64,000 nucleotides of DNA from Sycon ciliatum. Its lineage: Eukaryota > Porifera > Calcarea > Leucosolenida > Sycettidae. The position numbers and the translations under genes are program-made. Below the pieces are notes generated by a model, which ran no database searches, had not been told where the DNA came from, and saw only the letters and a program-made list of their open reading frames with translations. Location: NCBI RefSeq assembly GCF_964019385.1, contig NC_088643.1, positions 81,206,699 to 81,270,698 on the forward strand, written 5' to 3'. How positions within the stretch are numbered: the first letter of the stretch is position 1; each line of letters starts with the position of its first letter. Below are positions 1 through 63,830 of this stretch, piece after piece.

Positions 1-207
1 GCTTGTTTGGAACAAGAACCGAAACTAAGACCAATGTTGTCTCGTCTGTCCAAACCCAACAATAGGCTGACACGCAACGAAACTCTTTGGGCAGATTCAG
101 GGTTGGACAACATTGTGGACATGTGATAGCTCAAACTCGACCCATCGTAATTTATCTGAAGTCCTATCTACTTTTTAAAATATACATAGACTAGCATCCT
201 AACTTAC
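1..207. other. Intron 43 of the myosin gene (partial)
   Basis: No acceptor followed by an in-phase open frame was found on the minus strand here. It is read as the start of an intron running off the window. Confidence 0.5.
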
Positions 208-43454
<43,247 letters not shown>

Positions 43455-43949
43455 GGTTGGGTCGCAACTCCAGATCAAACGTATACTATAACTTACAAAG
43501 GTTGTCGGCTCACATTACATACAGATCATACCATGTCATGCCTCGAAAGCTTAGGCTGTGCGTAAGAAGCACCCAGAAGATGAAGGTGGCTTGGAAAGCA
43601 ACACTGCCTTCACAGCCACACAACACATTGACTCTGGCCTCTACAGAACAGTAGCAAAAATCTGTTACCTCCTAAAACCTTGCCATCCGTGTTTTTTCAC
43701 TTGCCGAAGCCTTCAGTAAGTTCACCGCCTTCCAGCCTTCGGTGCAGTGACATGCATGCAAGATGCAGGCAGTGTGCACTGTGAAGTGCGCTTGGCCCAT
43801 GCCATGGTACAGAAAGCCGATCTTGTTTGTGCATCGCATCCGCACGCAAAGCTGCACGGAGTCTACGCAGCACAGACGGTAGATCGGCTGCTTCCGATCC
43901 ACTGCATGCTACACAGATATGCAGTGCAAGAGCGCGACTTGAAGACAGG

Positions 43950-44200
43950 TCGATGTGTAGCCGCAAAGGTCACCTGGTCGTGCACTCGATCGAGTGCTCC
44001 CAACGCAGATCCCGTACCGTATACGCGGCCCGCATATATCGCGCGCGCCGCGCGCAGTCGATCGAGTCCGCGAGACTGCGACCTCCCGGCCCCACGTACA
44101 AAAAAGTCAAAGGAACGACGTAGAGATCGCGTTATGTCGAACGCGAGTCGCTGACTGGCGCATGGCGGGCTAGCTAGCTGCGCATACGAGTCGTACCGGA
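43950..44200 (-). promoter_or_regulatory. CpG-rich block, candidate myosin promoter or 5' region
   Basis: The only clearly CpG-dense stretch in the window (GCGCGCGCCGCGCGCAGTCG nearby). It lies 0.5-0.75 kb upstream of the myosin ATG in otherwise CpG-poor DNA. No TATA box or 5' UTR exon could be fixed, so the promoter role is inferred. Confidence 0.4.
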
Positions 44201-45482
44201 AATAATTTTGTGGATATCTGCAGCAACCGACCAGTCAGTACGAACTCGTAGACCAGTCTCGTACAGACTAAGTGCCAGTGCCAGTGGCCACTACAGCTAC
44301 AGCACTAGTACTGTAGTCACTACTGACACTGACTCTGACAATACTCAATAAAAGATGCGAAATGTGGGCATGTACCGGAACGAGCACACGAGTACGAGTA
44401 CAATGTCATAATGTTTCAAAAGATTCTCATCAAAAGAAGTGAGTCGGTCGCGGTCGTCTTTTTTGTTTGTTTTTCACAAGTAGATTCTACCAGTGGCAGT
44501 GCCAGTGGTCTACACACCACTTCCACGCTACAATGATGTGTTTTGTAGTGATTGTAGTTTGCAGTTTGTGATCTGTTGCATGTTGCTGTGGATCATGATG
44601 ATCGATGGCAACAGTGGTCCAAGCTACGACTGTACTTGCATTTGACCTCAGATTTGTAGCTCTGGAGCCTTTTGTAGGTCACGGTATTGTAGGTGTGGTT
44701 TTGCGAGATCTTCAAAGTTTTGCTAGTTTTGACAGCTCTCAAGTTGTCATCAAGTTGACTATGCTAGTAGATTCCTTTCCACATGAGTCCACCATTCAAT
44801 GCATTTTTGGCTGGGTTGGATACACTCCTTCCTTGAATACTTACCTGACATTGTGCTATCAAGAGTACAGCGGTGTACATAAGTATTATAATAGTTCCTG
44901 GAGCTCACTCATGATGATACATGTATACATGTACATTACTCTTGCTGCAATCCTATGAAAAGCTACTGTCCACGGCCACTGTGACGCTCCAAAGCAGCAG
45001 GGAATATTGTGCTTCTGTTTGCGTTCGACTTCCAGCAGGTCCGGAAGGGACTGATATGCACCTACCGCGGGCAGGGTTGGCATGTTGTACTCTCCTTGCA
45101 TGTACAGCCGCCGTACAGCCGCCGTACAGCCGCCGTCTTGACAATGAGCCAGAACTCTAATATACCGGTACATGTATAAACATCCGTGATGTCAAAGGCA
45201 GGTGAACGTCTATGTACACGATAGTGAAAGCACCGCTTATTCTGAAGACCCAGACCAGGAACGACCCTGCACTGTCCACGGTGTGCCACTGCCATTTACT
45301 TTTTTGAAGTACTGTACCAATAGTTATGCAGTACTAATGACAATATGCCACAGTACCTACTGGTCACTACGAGTAGCACATTGTACGTGACTCCTGCATG
45401 AGGAGAAAACCGGAACATCTCGTTTTAATCCGGCATAAATGAGGTGAAACTCACAGTGACACATGTATGTATGCACATAACT

Positions 45483-45540
<58 letters not shown>

Positions 45541-45578
45541 AACATACACACACCGTCAATAACACACACACACACACA

Positions 45579-45655
<77 letters not shown>

Positions 45656-48600
45656 AGCACACACACACCATACACACAATAACACACACACACTGGCACA
45701 CACATGTCCACACTGCCAGGCAAAGCTACCATGCAAAGCTGCTCCGCCGCCCGGATAGTCCGCGATACACCATGTGACCTGAAGGGTCCAAGGATTCCGA
45801 TTGGAAAGGCTTTATAAGTCTTTCCATAACGGCCAATATACGTGACTTCAGTCTACCTGAGGCCGGAGTTGTGGAATACTTTGGTGTACATGTATTACGC
45901 AGGCATGTAACAAGCGTGAGTGAGTCTAAATAACGATAGTCGATAGTTCATGATTTGGCTATTTCGAAGTGTTTCCAAGTACATTTGCAGCTATCTTGGA
46001 ATCTAGAAGTGCAAACAACAATTGAGAAGCTGTATCATGACATGTTCACCAGTAATGGCAGTATCCTAAGTTTTGACCAACCAGCTCCCAGGTATTAGTC
46101 TACGCATGACTGACATCTTCCTTCCTGCTCGTCAACTAACTTGAGCGCGCTCACGGTTGCCTTGTGTGCGGGAGTATCTGGTTTATTCAAGACTGATGGC
46201 CTCCATCCGTGTATGGCTTACCTTACAAGTACAGGCTGGTGGACGGCTAGTGACGGTAGTGTGTGCACAGGAAGCGACCAGTACTAGTATATCACTGCGG
46301 TATACCGTTACTAACAATTATAGTTGTTATCAGAATAATTACTTGCAATGTTTGTCCAGATGTCTGCAATCACGAACTGCAACAAATCACTTGATATGCG
46401 TTGGAGCCAGACATGCAGCTTGTTCTTATAAAAGAAGCTTGACTACCAACTGCGATGAGACCAAACACTGTCGAAACAGCTACATATACATGTGGGTAGC
46501 TGTACGTAAACTGAGCAATTATTTGCTGCACATGTTAGTATGAGTGCACAAGTGCGAAGTGGGGGTTATGCACTCTTGATGCTAGAGAAGTGCAAGAACG
46601 GTGGTGGTAATTTGTCCTCATTACTTGACACAGTATCTCGCAATTTTTGGTCTAACCTGTGCTGTATAACTCTGACACATGATCCACGTCGCAGAATAGT
46701 ATGCTTTACTATCACCTTTGCGAAGTCCCGTGCTTGTCTGAGCTGAACTCAGTCATAGTGCATTTTTCGTACTATAATTATGGTGGGGCTTGCCCCCGCA
46801 CCCTTGCCGCTAGGCGCTGCATCTGCCACCGTTCTATATCAGACATGGTGCACCGGTGGTGGGCTGTCCCATGTGCAGGAGAAACTTCCCAAGCTGGTTG
46901 TATTTCCCAACACATTGTATATGACCGGTGGTAATCGTAGAAGTGCCAAGTAACAAGTTTACTTTCTTTAATTCTTTGTTGCCATCTTCAATAGCACTGT
47001 TCGTGCTGTGATCTGCAAGCGTCGTGTGGTCTCGTCGGGTCAAATGAAAAAACTATTTTACTTTCTTTGCCAGACAATAGCAGTACGAAATAGAGGTACC
47101 GGGTAGCAACTTCGGCGCTCACGGTTTGCGTCAGTGCAGGTGGATGTGTTGTTGGGACTTGTTGTGTCCGGTGGTACGCTCATTGCCGCTGTAGCATTTC
47201 AGCTTGGGTGGAATAGTTGAGCCGACCTAGGTCCAACTGATAACAAGACTCAAGAGTATATCAGCTCCTATACTCTTACTGATAAGTAGTGGAACCGACT
47301 ACTCCTTCTGTTCATAGCTGAGATCCTTCCTGATTATAAAAGCATGTACGTGTCCGATCAATCAGTATTCCTGGGGAGCATCACAGTCAAAATTATGCAT
47401 CACTGGGCAACCTGCATCCAGAGCCACACCCGGCCAACTGTCTTACCCAACTAATGTTACTTGACTCGACCAAGGGTTCTTTTTTAATATCAGCCTTGTA
47501 GTGCGCATAATTATGTGCAACACAATGTCCACTGTAGTACTGTACACGTGTGGCCATCTTCAAGTGGCAGTAGTAAATAGGAGCCTTGGTAAGCTACCGT
47601 TGAATCTGGAGTTCTATGAGCATCCGAACCTTGAAGCAATTAGCATCCAGGATCAGTCTGTCTGTGTATCTACAATACAGTTGTAAATGGAGTCCGGAAG
47701 CCAGCTCGGTGAACTAACTACATAATCATTGTACTTTTTTGGAGTTCTACGAACGAGCTTCCTGACCGCGAAGCATCCAGGTCCACTGTCACCAGTCTGT
47801 CTAGGTATGTGTACGTACAAGGCATGCGAAGAACAGTCGTTCCGGTATGACTGAGTCAGCACTGAGATACTACATGCATTGTACTTGTTGTACATGTATC
47901 TCACATGACGCAGTCTCCGAGACTCCGACTCATGACTCTGACTCATCATCATGTGTCATGCCTCTCCTATCCGGACAGCAGGCATCCCAAAGCTCTCCAG
48001 CGTTTCCTGGCTGGTGTACAGTATTCCTACCCATGCATCTTGTAGCTCTCCATAAGCTCAACGAATTGGCCCAGAAATAGAAGTAGTTAGTTAGTTGACA
48101 ATTCCGGAAGGATCAGCTCCACCATTTCAGTAACGCAGGAAGTGTGCTTTATGAAACATGCACTTACCGGATCCTGGCCACATGACTTGTACTATTAAAG
48201 CAAGGATTAATGATAACTTGGCAAAAGCAGAATGCACAGGAGTGCCCGACACCGTCTCTAGTAGTTGCCATCTGGAGCCGCAAGGCCAAATACACTATAA
48301 AGCACTATACACGTACTAGTCTATAGTGCAATCATGATCTTGAGCCATTCCCTGCGGCAACCTTGATGAGAAGGGAACGAAAACGTTTGTTAGACTAATA
48401 TAATAGTTGATACCATATCGCAAGTGTCCTTGACTGGATGTGTGGCTTTGCGTAGCTGCATGCGCTCTTTACGTAGTTACTCGAAGTACATGCTCAATCT
48501 CCGGACAGAGCTGTTTCGATCTTGATAAGGCAGTGCAGGAACGTTGGACCAGCTACTGGACTAGTGCTCAGTGTGCTGGGCGCAGACTGGCCTTCACTTC

Positions 48601-48863
48601 GGGCTTCACGTGGAAGACAAAAAAGGTGGAAGACCAAAACCATGCAAGGTTATCACTATTGTTGACTGCTACCATGTCCATGGCAATCAATCCCCAATCC
48701 TAAGTAGCTCGACGATTGCCATACCGTAACCCGGTATCCATAGTATCATAGGCATGAAACACTAAGTAGCAACATCTAGACGTCTCCTGTTCTTACCCGG
48801 TGTATTTCTTGGCTTCCATGTACCGGTAATATACCATAATTAATTATGTGTGTGTGTGTGTGT
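44201..48863. other. Intergenic region without recognised genes
   Basis: Both strands were scanned. The ORFs are short and show no family motif or splice-consistent chain. It contains a TACAGCCGCCG x3 tandem (45102-45136), a compound CA array and scattered palindromic hexamers. Confidence 0.55.
45484..45695. repeat. Interrupted (CA)n array
   Basis: CA runs of 20-60 bp broken by AATAACA/CCGTCAATA interruptions. The CV-rich minus-strand ORFs here are artefacts. Confidence 0.97.
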
Positions 48864-48867
48864 TTAA

Positions 48868-51778
48868 GGTGGCAGTCTGGGTTCGCGGCCCGACCGCATG
48901 AACACAGCCGTAACTTCCATAATAATTGATGAATTTTGCTCAAATCTTGACCACATACCCAGTGTATTTCACTAAGTCCAATGAAGTATAAATCAAGCTC
49001 ACACATGGGAATCCGCAGGCACAATAGTCAAATCTGCGATTATGCCGTACCACCAATACCTTAGACGCAATATGCAAGCGCAGAAAGAAGCTGGGTAGAA
49101 ACTGAGTGCTCCACAGGATTTCCTTCACATATACCTAGGTGCTAAGTGGAGCGGAATTTTGAAATCATATTCAGAACAAAGTACTCAAGCTGTCAAACAA
49201 AAATCATGCAATCGCGCAAAATTTAGGTCCTCGATCAGTAGCACTTTACTCAAAGCTACTACACAAATATAAAAATCCATGACACTTAGCACCTTGATAA
49301 ATGCTCACAGTTTCCAAAAATGTATGGTTTATGGGGTCTGTGACTTACAGGTTCTTTGCTACGCTGTCTAAGAGGTACGGGACTCAGTGGAAAATGGAGA
49401 AAAAAAGTGCTCTGTGCAAGTACAGATGGAGGTATGTCTGTCCAACTAGAACTTACTAGAACTTAGTCGAAGCCACCAGCTTCATATGTCAAACCTTCTT
49501 CCTCTTGCTGCTCATCCTGGATGCCCTTCCTGATCCTCCTTCGCTTCTTTCGTGACCTCTTCCCTTCTTCTGACTTCTTTCTGGCAGCATGTGCCTGTCT
49601 CTCACGGTCTAGCAGCTTGATGAGACGTGTCGTATGGTATCCAGTAGGGAGGCCCATCTCGTCCAGAACGCGTTTCACTGCCACACCTCCATCATTGAAC
49701 CAGGCCACGGCCAGGTAGACGCACATCTGGACAGTGGGAGCGGATGCAAAGCCTGTCTTTGGACACAACTGCCACACGAGTCCATTGAACGCTTCGTTGC
49801 GATTCTGCGTAGCACCCTTCTGGCAGCGCTCGAGCAAACTCCGGTCGGACAACCGAATGTAGACCGGCTTCAGTTCCTTCCATACTGCCTCTGGCAGGAT
49901 ATTGTGGTGGGCGTAGACATCACCACCTGCCTGTTGCTGCTGCCATCTACACCAGCTGTTAATTCCAGGCGGACAATACTGGTGCTGAGGTTTACTGTCG
50001 CTGGATGCACGATGCATGAGGGATGCCCATATGGCCCTGGCCATGGCTTGCAAGTCTCCGCTGTTGTTCCGCACAGCCATGCCATAGTAGGCTTGCAGCT
50101 TGTCGATCATGGCATCCGTGAGGCGACCACGTCCGCCTATAGTGCGCCCATCAGCAAGCTTCTTGCCCGCAAGGTTTTTCTTCAGCTTTCTTAGGCTGGT
50201 ACCGATGCGTTTTTGAACGTGGCCGACACATTCCTCCTTGACTACAGGCACCTCGGGCCCATACGGACAAGCGTCACGCACAGCCTTAAAACTCTTGGTA
50301 TCTCCATCACCAATGTAGGTGGTGTACCTCAGCTTGCGGCTCTCAAAGGACCTGGCCCACAGAGTCTTGGCGGCTGCACTCTCCATGGCAGGAGCTGATA
50401 CAGTGGTGTTGACTGAGCAATCGTGTTCGGCAATCTGTCGATCATAGTCATCTTTGGTTAGCTCTCCCTTCTCTTTTCTAGACGCCAAGTGCGTGCACTT
50501 GTGGCAAAACTTTGAAAGCACTTCGCAGTCCACCACTTTGCCGACATCATATGCAATTATAGTGAAGGCTCCGAAGAGCGATGCGAATCCTCGGCGCATC
50601 CAGGTACCGTCATAGGAAGCAGCGATATCGCTACCCCCATCTGCTGCGGACACTGCTTTCTCAGCTGCCTCAGTCATGCTACGCTCAGCGACGCTCTTGG
50701 ACGCGGAATGCAGGCCTTTAGCATGGCTGTAAAATGTCGACCGACTCATAGGTGATGGCATATTCAGTGCACCCGCCAGCTTTACCATTGATTGACGTCC
50801 ACGGCCAATCAGTCGCATTCCGAATACTGCTCGTCTGTTCACCTCCCAGACCCGATTGAACTTCTTGGACATAAATTCGCTTGCTATGTCGCCGCAGTTA
50901 ACACAGGAAAGCTCCAGGCATGATGCAAGGCCTCCCCGTTGCGATTCGCTGATCGTGACTGCGCCATTACAGCCACTGCAACAAACTGCAGCTGACAAAA
51001 GCTGCTGAAGGCACTCGAGATCAATCAGGCGAAATCCATGCGCCCCTTCCTCACACTCTTCATCCAAGTCACTGTCGGAGGAACTGCTGTCGACTTCACC
51101 GCCACTTCCATCACTATCGCTGCTTGAAGACGTGGCTTCAGCTGACACTTCAAGGTCGTCATCAGACAGTGGCAAGTCAGGAATTTGTTCTGCAGGCGAA
51201 ATTTTACCAGAGGGAGCCTTCGGCGCCTGAGACACTCCATAGAACGTTCTTTTCCTTTTCTTAGATCGTCCGGGCTTTCCCTTGGCTCTAGACTTCCCCA
51301 TAGTAGCCAACGAAGGGGTTAGCTCCAAGAAACAATTACTCCAAAACAATTACTCCAAAAGTTTCAAGAGCAGAGCGATCAGCTGAGATCATGAGAGTCG
51401 AAATTTGAATTTTTTTTGAATTTGCGCATGCGCAAAAGTTATCTTGGTTGCCATGGTGACAAACATCGTGCGCGGCTGTCAGTCTGCAGCGCAGAGGAGT
51501 ACCAGGAGTCGCTCCAGAAAATTTTAATGAAATCGCTCAAAGATTGACGGTAAAAATCGGAATAGTGTGCAAACCTAAATTTTGTAGAAATTTGCTGATA
51601 TTTCAGTATTTCAAAAACAATTGTGCAGACTTTGCGCGGCTATATCTCCGGAAGGAAGCACCCGATTACGCTCAAATTTTCAGGATAAACCCTTTGGACC
51701 ATACACAAGACGGTGCCAGTGAAAAAATACAGAAAATCGAAACTTTGTTTTTTGACCCTCTGAACCCAGACTGCCACC
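48868..51778 (-). mobile_element. Complete Kolobok-type DNA transposon (TTAA duplication)
   Basis: Perfect 17-bp inverted termini (GGTGGCAGTCTGGGTTC) are flanked by TTAA at 48864-48867 and 51779-51782. It is 2911 bp and encodes one uninterrupted transposase on the minus strand. GCTCAAAT(C/T)TT occurs near both ends. TTAA duplications together with this transposase type indicate Kolobok rather than piggyBac. Confidence 0.92.
49463..51301 (-). CDS. Kolobok/Mutator-like transposase (612 aa)
   Basis: Single-exon ORF. The start is the ATG at 51301 (MGKSRAKGKPGRSKKRKR, a basic NLS-like start); the longer frame upstream opens with a non-ATG codon. An acidic Ser/Asp stretch follows, then a Cys-rich motif (CSGCNG, CVNCG). 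The catalytic region shows YDGTWMRRG (Asp), YIGDGDTKSF (Asp) and ATQNRNEAFNGLVW (Glu). ECVGHVQKRIG, GGRGRLT and HQYCP between them are typical of the Mutator-like transposase domain of invertebrate Kolobok proteins as I remember it. The C-terminus is Lys/Arg/Glu-rich. No stop or frameshift interrupts it and its terminal repeats are perfect, so it may be autonomous and recent. Confidence 0.9.
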   Translation of the reverse strand: MGKSRAKGKPGRSKKRKRTFYGVSQAPKAPSGKISPAEQIPDLPLSDDDLEVSAEATSSSSDSDGSGGEVDSSSSDSDLDEECEEGAHGFRLIDLECLQQLLSAAVCCSGCNGAVTISESQRGGLASCLELSCVNCGDIASEFMSKKFNRVWEVNRRAVFGMRLIGRGRQSMVKLAGALNMPSPMSRSTFYSHAKGLHSASKSVAERSMTEAAEKAVSAADGGSDIAASYDGTWMRRGFASLFGAFTIIAYDVGKVVDCEVLSKFCHKCTHLASRKEKGELTKDDYDRQIAEHDCSVNTTVSAPAMESAAAKTLWARSFESRKLRYTTYIGDGDTKSFKAVRDACPYGPEVPVVKEECVGHVQKRIGTSLRKLKKNLAGKKLADGRTIGGRGRLTDAMIDKLQAYYGMAVRNNSGDLQAMARAIWASLMHRASSDSKPQHQYCPPGINSWCRWQQQQAGGDVYAHHNILPEAVWKELKPVYIRLSDRSLLERCQKGATQNRNEAFNGLVWQLCPKTGFASAPTVQMCVYLAVAWFNDGGVAVKRVLDEMGLPTGYHTTRLIKLLDRERQAHAARKKSEEGKRSRKKRRRIRKGIQDEQQEEEGLTYEAGGFD

Positions 51779-51782
51779 TTAA

Positions 51783-53127
51783 CTTTGCCGTCCGGAGAAG
51801 GATAGTATTACACATACTCTTACCACCACCACCATACCATGTATACGCCCGTCGCAAGAGAAACACGCAAATCTGCAAATCAATCGCGGCACTGGATGTG
51901 CACCCACAGATTGTCTCTTATACTCAGAGTCATACCATGGCATGAGTAGATCTACTAAGAGTAACCGCCCATATAGCCTAGGCATAGGTCCATACTTGAG
52001 TGTAGTTACGTGTGCACGCGGCTTCTTCAACCTTGGCTGAGGGTTGCGTCAAAGGAAGAGTCGTACACAACCTCGGGAGGGGGGGGGGGGGAGGTTTTAT
52101 AATCTTGTGGAGATACCATGCAAGTAAGTTCATAACCTGGGGTTATGGACACTACACTTGATCTTGTTCAAAGGGTTTCCTGCCCAAGTGCAGAGCTCGC
52201 TGTATTTCTCCCAGTTCGAGCTCACTGCCTTTGCTTTGAACCATGGAGTCGCGCATGACTGTGCGGTTTCACCGCTTGATTTTTTCGGCGCTGAACACAT
52301 TCGGCAAGTGCAACCTTTTTGAAGACGATACATTTTCACCACTGACTCCGCCGCCGAATGTTACTGAACATCTGTTAGCTCTGGATGCGAAATCAAATCC
52401 TTTCTCTTGGTGACTCAATCATGGACACTAATCCCGATTAAAATGGGCAAGCTTCGCGAGAAAACCCAACCTCGACCTCGTCAAGGAAGGCGCAGGGTTA
52501 CGCGTAGATATACCGGCGTGCAAGACAAGCGAGGAAGAGACGAGACTGTTCATTGGAGATGTGAAAAGAGTCTGTCTCTGTGCACTGTCTGCATACTTAC
52601 CGTAATAATATAATATAATTGTGTACTGCCTACTGGTCAGGGTGTCTACTACTGGTATCCGCACGGACCGCAGGTCGCGCGCAGCAGGCTCGCACTAGTC
52701 TACTGACGTGTAACGACGTAGATCTGCAGTGTTTTAGTAGACCTCCATCATTCACAGGACCCTGGCCCGACATGACAGTCATTACCGTTACGACATTTAG
52801 GACAGGAGTAGACCGTCCGCATACATGATTGTGTACAAGACTTGCCCTTCGCATTCTACTAATGACATTTCCATCGATGGTTTGATGGTCATTCCAAGCA
52901 ACGCACATACATGTAGCTAATTTCTTGCTGACACGATATTGGAAGGACGGTGGAGGAATCATGGGAAGTTTTCAGAAGTGGTGAACCAATGCTGGTATTA
53001 AACAGATAGCTGAATCTTGGGTGAGACATTGCTGGGTGAGTCTCTCCTCCGAGTACCACCGGAAATACTATGGCAAAAGAATGAATGGAATGGTTCGTCT
53101 TGCCTTGTTCGAGGCAGAGCGTCGTTG
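51783..53127. other. Intergenic region upstream of the fucosyltransferase-like gene
   Basis: No recognised gene. A poly-G run at 52078-52092 breaks the sequence. The promoter and 5' UTR of the gene at 53128 must lie here, but no TATA box or initiator stood out. Confidence 0.45.
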
Positions 53128-54549
53128 ATGGTGTTGATGGTGAATCTATATCATGTAGCTGCCTTGCTGGTTGCGACTGTGCTTGCTTGGTGCGAGTATG
53201 TAGGCCTACAGCGATCCTGCAAGTCGCCACCGGAATGGCCTTCAAGTCGACTTGCAGTCACACAACTCTCTCGTCTTTCCTCAAGTGGCCGCGCGCATCC
53301 GAATGCGAACAATGGCAGTGCAAAGCAAGGCAATAATGCTGTGCACGTGGTGGGCTGCGCGAACTTTTCCTCATTTCCGCCTTCTCATTCCCGCACGACG
53401 CGCTTTCTAACCTACCAACCGCCCGGGAATGGTTGGAACAACCAGAGGCAGGCCATGGAGTTGGCCTTGGCGATGGCATTGCTGCTGGATCGTACCCTGA
53501 TTGTGCACCCGATGTCGCCACATGAGCTCGGCCTGTCGTTGAAGCGACCACGACCAGGACAGGATGGATCATTGACCAGTCTTTCAGGTTACCAGGCCTA
53601 CAATGCCATCCAGGCCAAAGACCTCACCCCTATCAGCAGCCTGCTGGATCTTCAGCACATATCCCGAACAACTGGTGTGAGTATTGTTGAATGGTGTGAT
53701 ACACAGGCAGCACTGAGAAAGCACATGAATGCACTGCAGTGGCAGGAGGTCTGCCACAGCGGAGGACATGGATATTGGGTTGATCAAATGCCACGCCCGG
53801 GGTCAAAATCAATCGATTCCCAAAACGTACATGATCTGATGTACAGACAGCAATTCCAGCCAGTCGGGGGCTGGTTCTCTAAATGCGAAAGTGAGATAGT
53901 TGAGCAACAACGACATCTTTGGGATGAGCCGTTAGTACGTAGTGTCATGGGCCTGGCTTCCTCTAGTGCTGATGTCATCTATTTCTCCGAAGGCACGATG
54001 TTTGGAATTGACCTAAGGTTCATAGACAAGGATTCCGCTATGGCAGCACAGAATGCGCTGTTAGACGCAATTCGACTGGAGGAGTCGATCCGGATGAAAG
54101 CAAGAGAGGTTGCCAAGCGACTTAGCCCATTCAATGCGGTGCATGTTCGGCGCGGTGATCATCAGCTACGAAAAGCAGATGCTTCACTCTGGTTGGAAAC
54201 AATGCAGGAGAGAGGATTTCTAAAGGCAACCAAAAACCTATACATTGCTACAGACGAGCAAAGCCGAGCCTGGTTTCAGCCATTTTCCGCGGCCGGCTAC
54301 AATGTTGTGTTTGCTTCGGATGTCGAAGACATCCTGTTGGCCAAGTCTCTGCCAGCCGCTTCCTGCCAGGACATCACTGGTGTGTACGAGCAGGCAATTC
54401 TTATGGCTGCACAACAATTTGCCCCCTCACCACATTCAACGTTCAGCGCGTTTGTGCTGCGATCGCGCAACGAGACCGAGTTCTGGGACGGCATGTTGAC
54501 GGCTGGGACTCGGATAAAGTGGGTTGGCCATACAATAAGGCATGTGTGA
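53128..54549 (+). CDS. GDP-fucose O-fucosyltransferase-like protein, single exon
   Basis: Predicted type II membrane glycosyltransferase (473 aa) transferring fucose from GDP-fucose in the secretory pathway. The ATG at 53128 (or 53137) is the first in frame; the open frame upstream starts only from TTG. A hydrophobic signal anchor lies at about residues 3-22 (LYHVAALLVATVLAW), followed by a Ser/Asn-rich stem. The fold's N-terminal motif GNGWNNQR is at 100-107 with DRTLIVHP after it. The GDP-fucose motif HVRRGD is at 339-344, followed later by IATDE and SAFVLRSR. These fit the PF10250 O-fucosyltransferase superfamily. It is not clearly POFUT1 or POFUT2 and the acceptor is unknown. It lacks introns, unlike its neighbours, and is convergent with the next gene. 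Confidence 0.85.
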   Translation: MVLMVNLYHVAALLVATVLAWCEYVGLQRSCKSPPEWPSSRLAVTQLSRLSSSGRAHPNANNGSAKQGNNAVHVVGCANFSSFPPSHSRTTRFLTYQPPGNGWNNQRQAMELALAMALLLDRTLIVHPMSPHELGLSLKRPRPGQDGSLTSLSGYQAYNAIQAKDLTPISSLLDLQHISRTTGVSIVEWCDTQAALRKHMNALQWQEVCHSGGHGYWVDQMPRPGSKSIDSQNVHDLMYRQQFQPVGGWFSKCESEIVEQQRHLWDEPLVRSVMGLASSSADVIYFSEGTMFGIDLRFIDKDSAMAAQNALLDAIRLEESIRMKAREVAKRLSPFNAVHVRRGDHQLRKADASLWLETMQERGFLKATKNLYIATDEQSRAWFQPFSAAGYNVVFASDVEDILLAKSLPAASCQDITGVYEQAILMAAQQFAPSPHSTFSAFVLRSRNETEFWDGMLTAGTRIKWVGHTIRHV

Positions 54550-55753
54550 CGGCGAAGGCGATCTGAGTTAAATGATTCTTTCTTGCTTTTTAAGACTAAA
54601 TACATGGAGCAACCATTCTCATAATAATTATTATATTTTGTAAGTTTTTGGCAGATATGTAATAATTATAGAAAGAGCCAGATGGATATAAAATTCGTCT
54701 ATGGAGTACTTTGCGAGGGGTATGCCGCTCACGTTGACTGGGCAGCAAACATTTCATTGTTCACACACCCAACATAATGCACTGAACAAAACTCCCCTGC
54801 ACTCGTTTGCACACAGCTCAGGGCTCCAGCTAGGAAAATCTGCGGGAGAAAGGGTGCACTGGGAAGGCAGGATAGGCAGGATGTCAAACCTTGCCCAAAG
54901 ACGTCCAACAACAAAAAAAGATTTGCCTGATGAGTCCAGCAGAGACAAAACGCAGAATCTACATCACAATCGAGCTAAGTTGTAGCTGTGTCATCATCTA
55001 TGCATCAAGTGCTACCCGTTGTACCGTGACGCCCACTATGTCAGATACCACTAGCCACGCATCGACATGCTGCCATGCGCAAACTGATAATGGTGGTGAT
55101 GAGAAGTAGAGCGCTATACCGGAGTGTAACTTTGCAGCTTGGAGAGCTTGTGCGGGCGGGGGTGTATTCATTTGCCAGCTTGTATACTGTCATATTATTC
55201 AACCATAAATACAGTTGCAGTGGAGTCTTCAACTTAATTCTCCAAAAAGGCACCATGCTTATAATTTAAAAGTGTTTGTCCATGCTCCAATGCTCTTACT
55301 GAGGACAAAGCATGCACAAACAATAAAATATAACTAAACATTCGATCCTGGGAAGCGCTAAGCCTACTTTATGACAATATGCGTTGCAAGAATGAGGGCA
55401 AGTACAGAGCATTCAGTTTTGTACTACTAATTCAGATGCACAGCCATATCCTCGTCCGTAAGTACTTCGAGTACTACGGTCTAAAATACACCTTGGGAGA
55501 AATGGAAATGTATATCACTGTAGTACATGAAGTCAATTTCTAATTGCATTCAGAACTAGCACGGACTTGCTTCTTGAGTTATGATAGATGGGAACAGATG
55601 CCACATCGAGGGCAGTTTCACGGCAAAGAGGGGCAGCATGCTGCCCATGACCTGAGCAATTATAGACCAACTTCCACAGCTACGTCAAAGACACTTTCAA
55701 ACCTACTACAAACCCATTCACCGCTGCCCGGCGCTGCACGGTATGCTATCAGC
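54550..55753. other. Short intergenic region between convergent genes
   Basis: 1.2 kb holding the 3' ends of the fucosyltransferase gene (plus) and the DUF3419 gene (minus). AATAAA at 55322-55327 and ATTTTAAGT-type AT-rich runs could be polyadenylation signals. No further gene. Confidence 0.5.

Positions 55754-63830
<8,077 letters not shown>

Noticed and set aside
44605-44958. 117-codon plus-strand ORF upstream of the myosin gene
   Set aside because: No recognisable motif, no splice-consistent continuation, and composition like the surrounding intergenic DNA.
49634-50194. 186-codon plus-strand ORF
   Set aside because: Antisense shadow of the Kolobok transposase.
53017-53127. 37-residue N-terminal extension of the fucosyltransferase-like ORF
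   Set aside because: It begins with TTG and contains no ATG. The signal anchor starts naturally at the ATG at 53128 or 53137.
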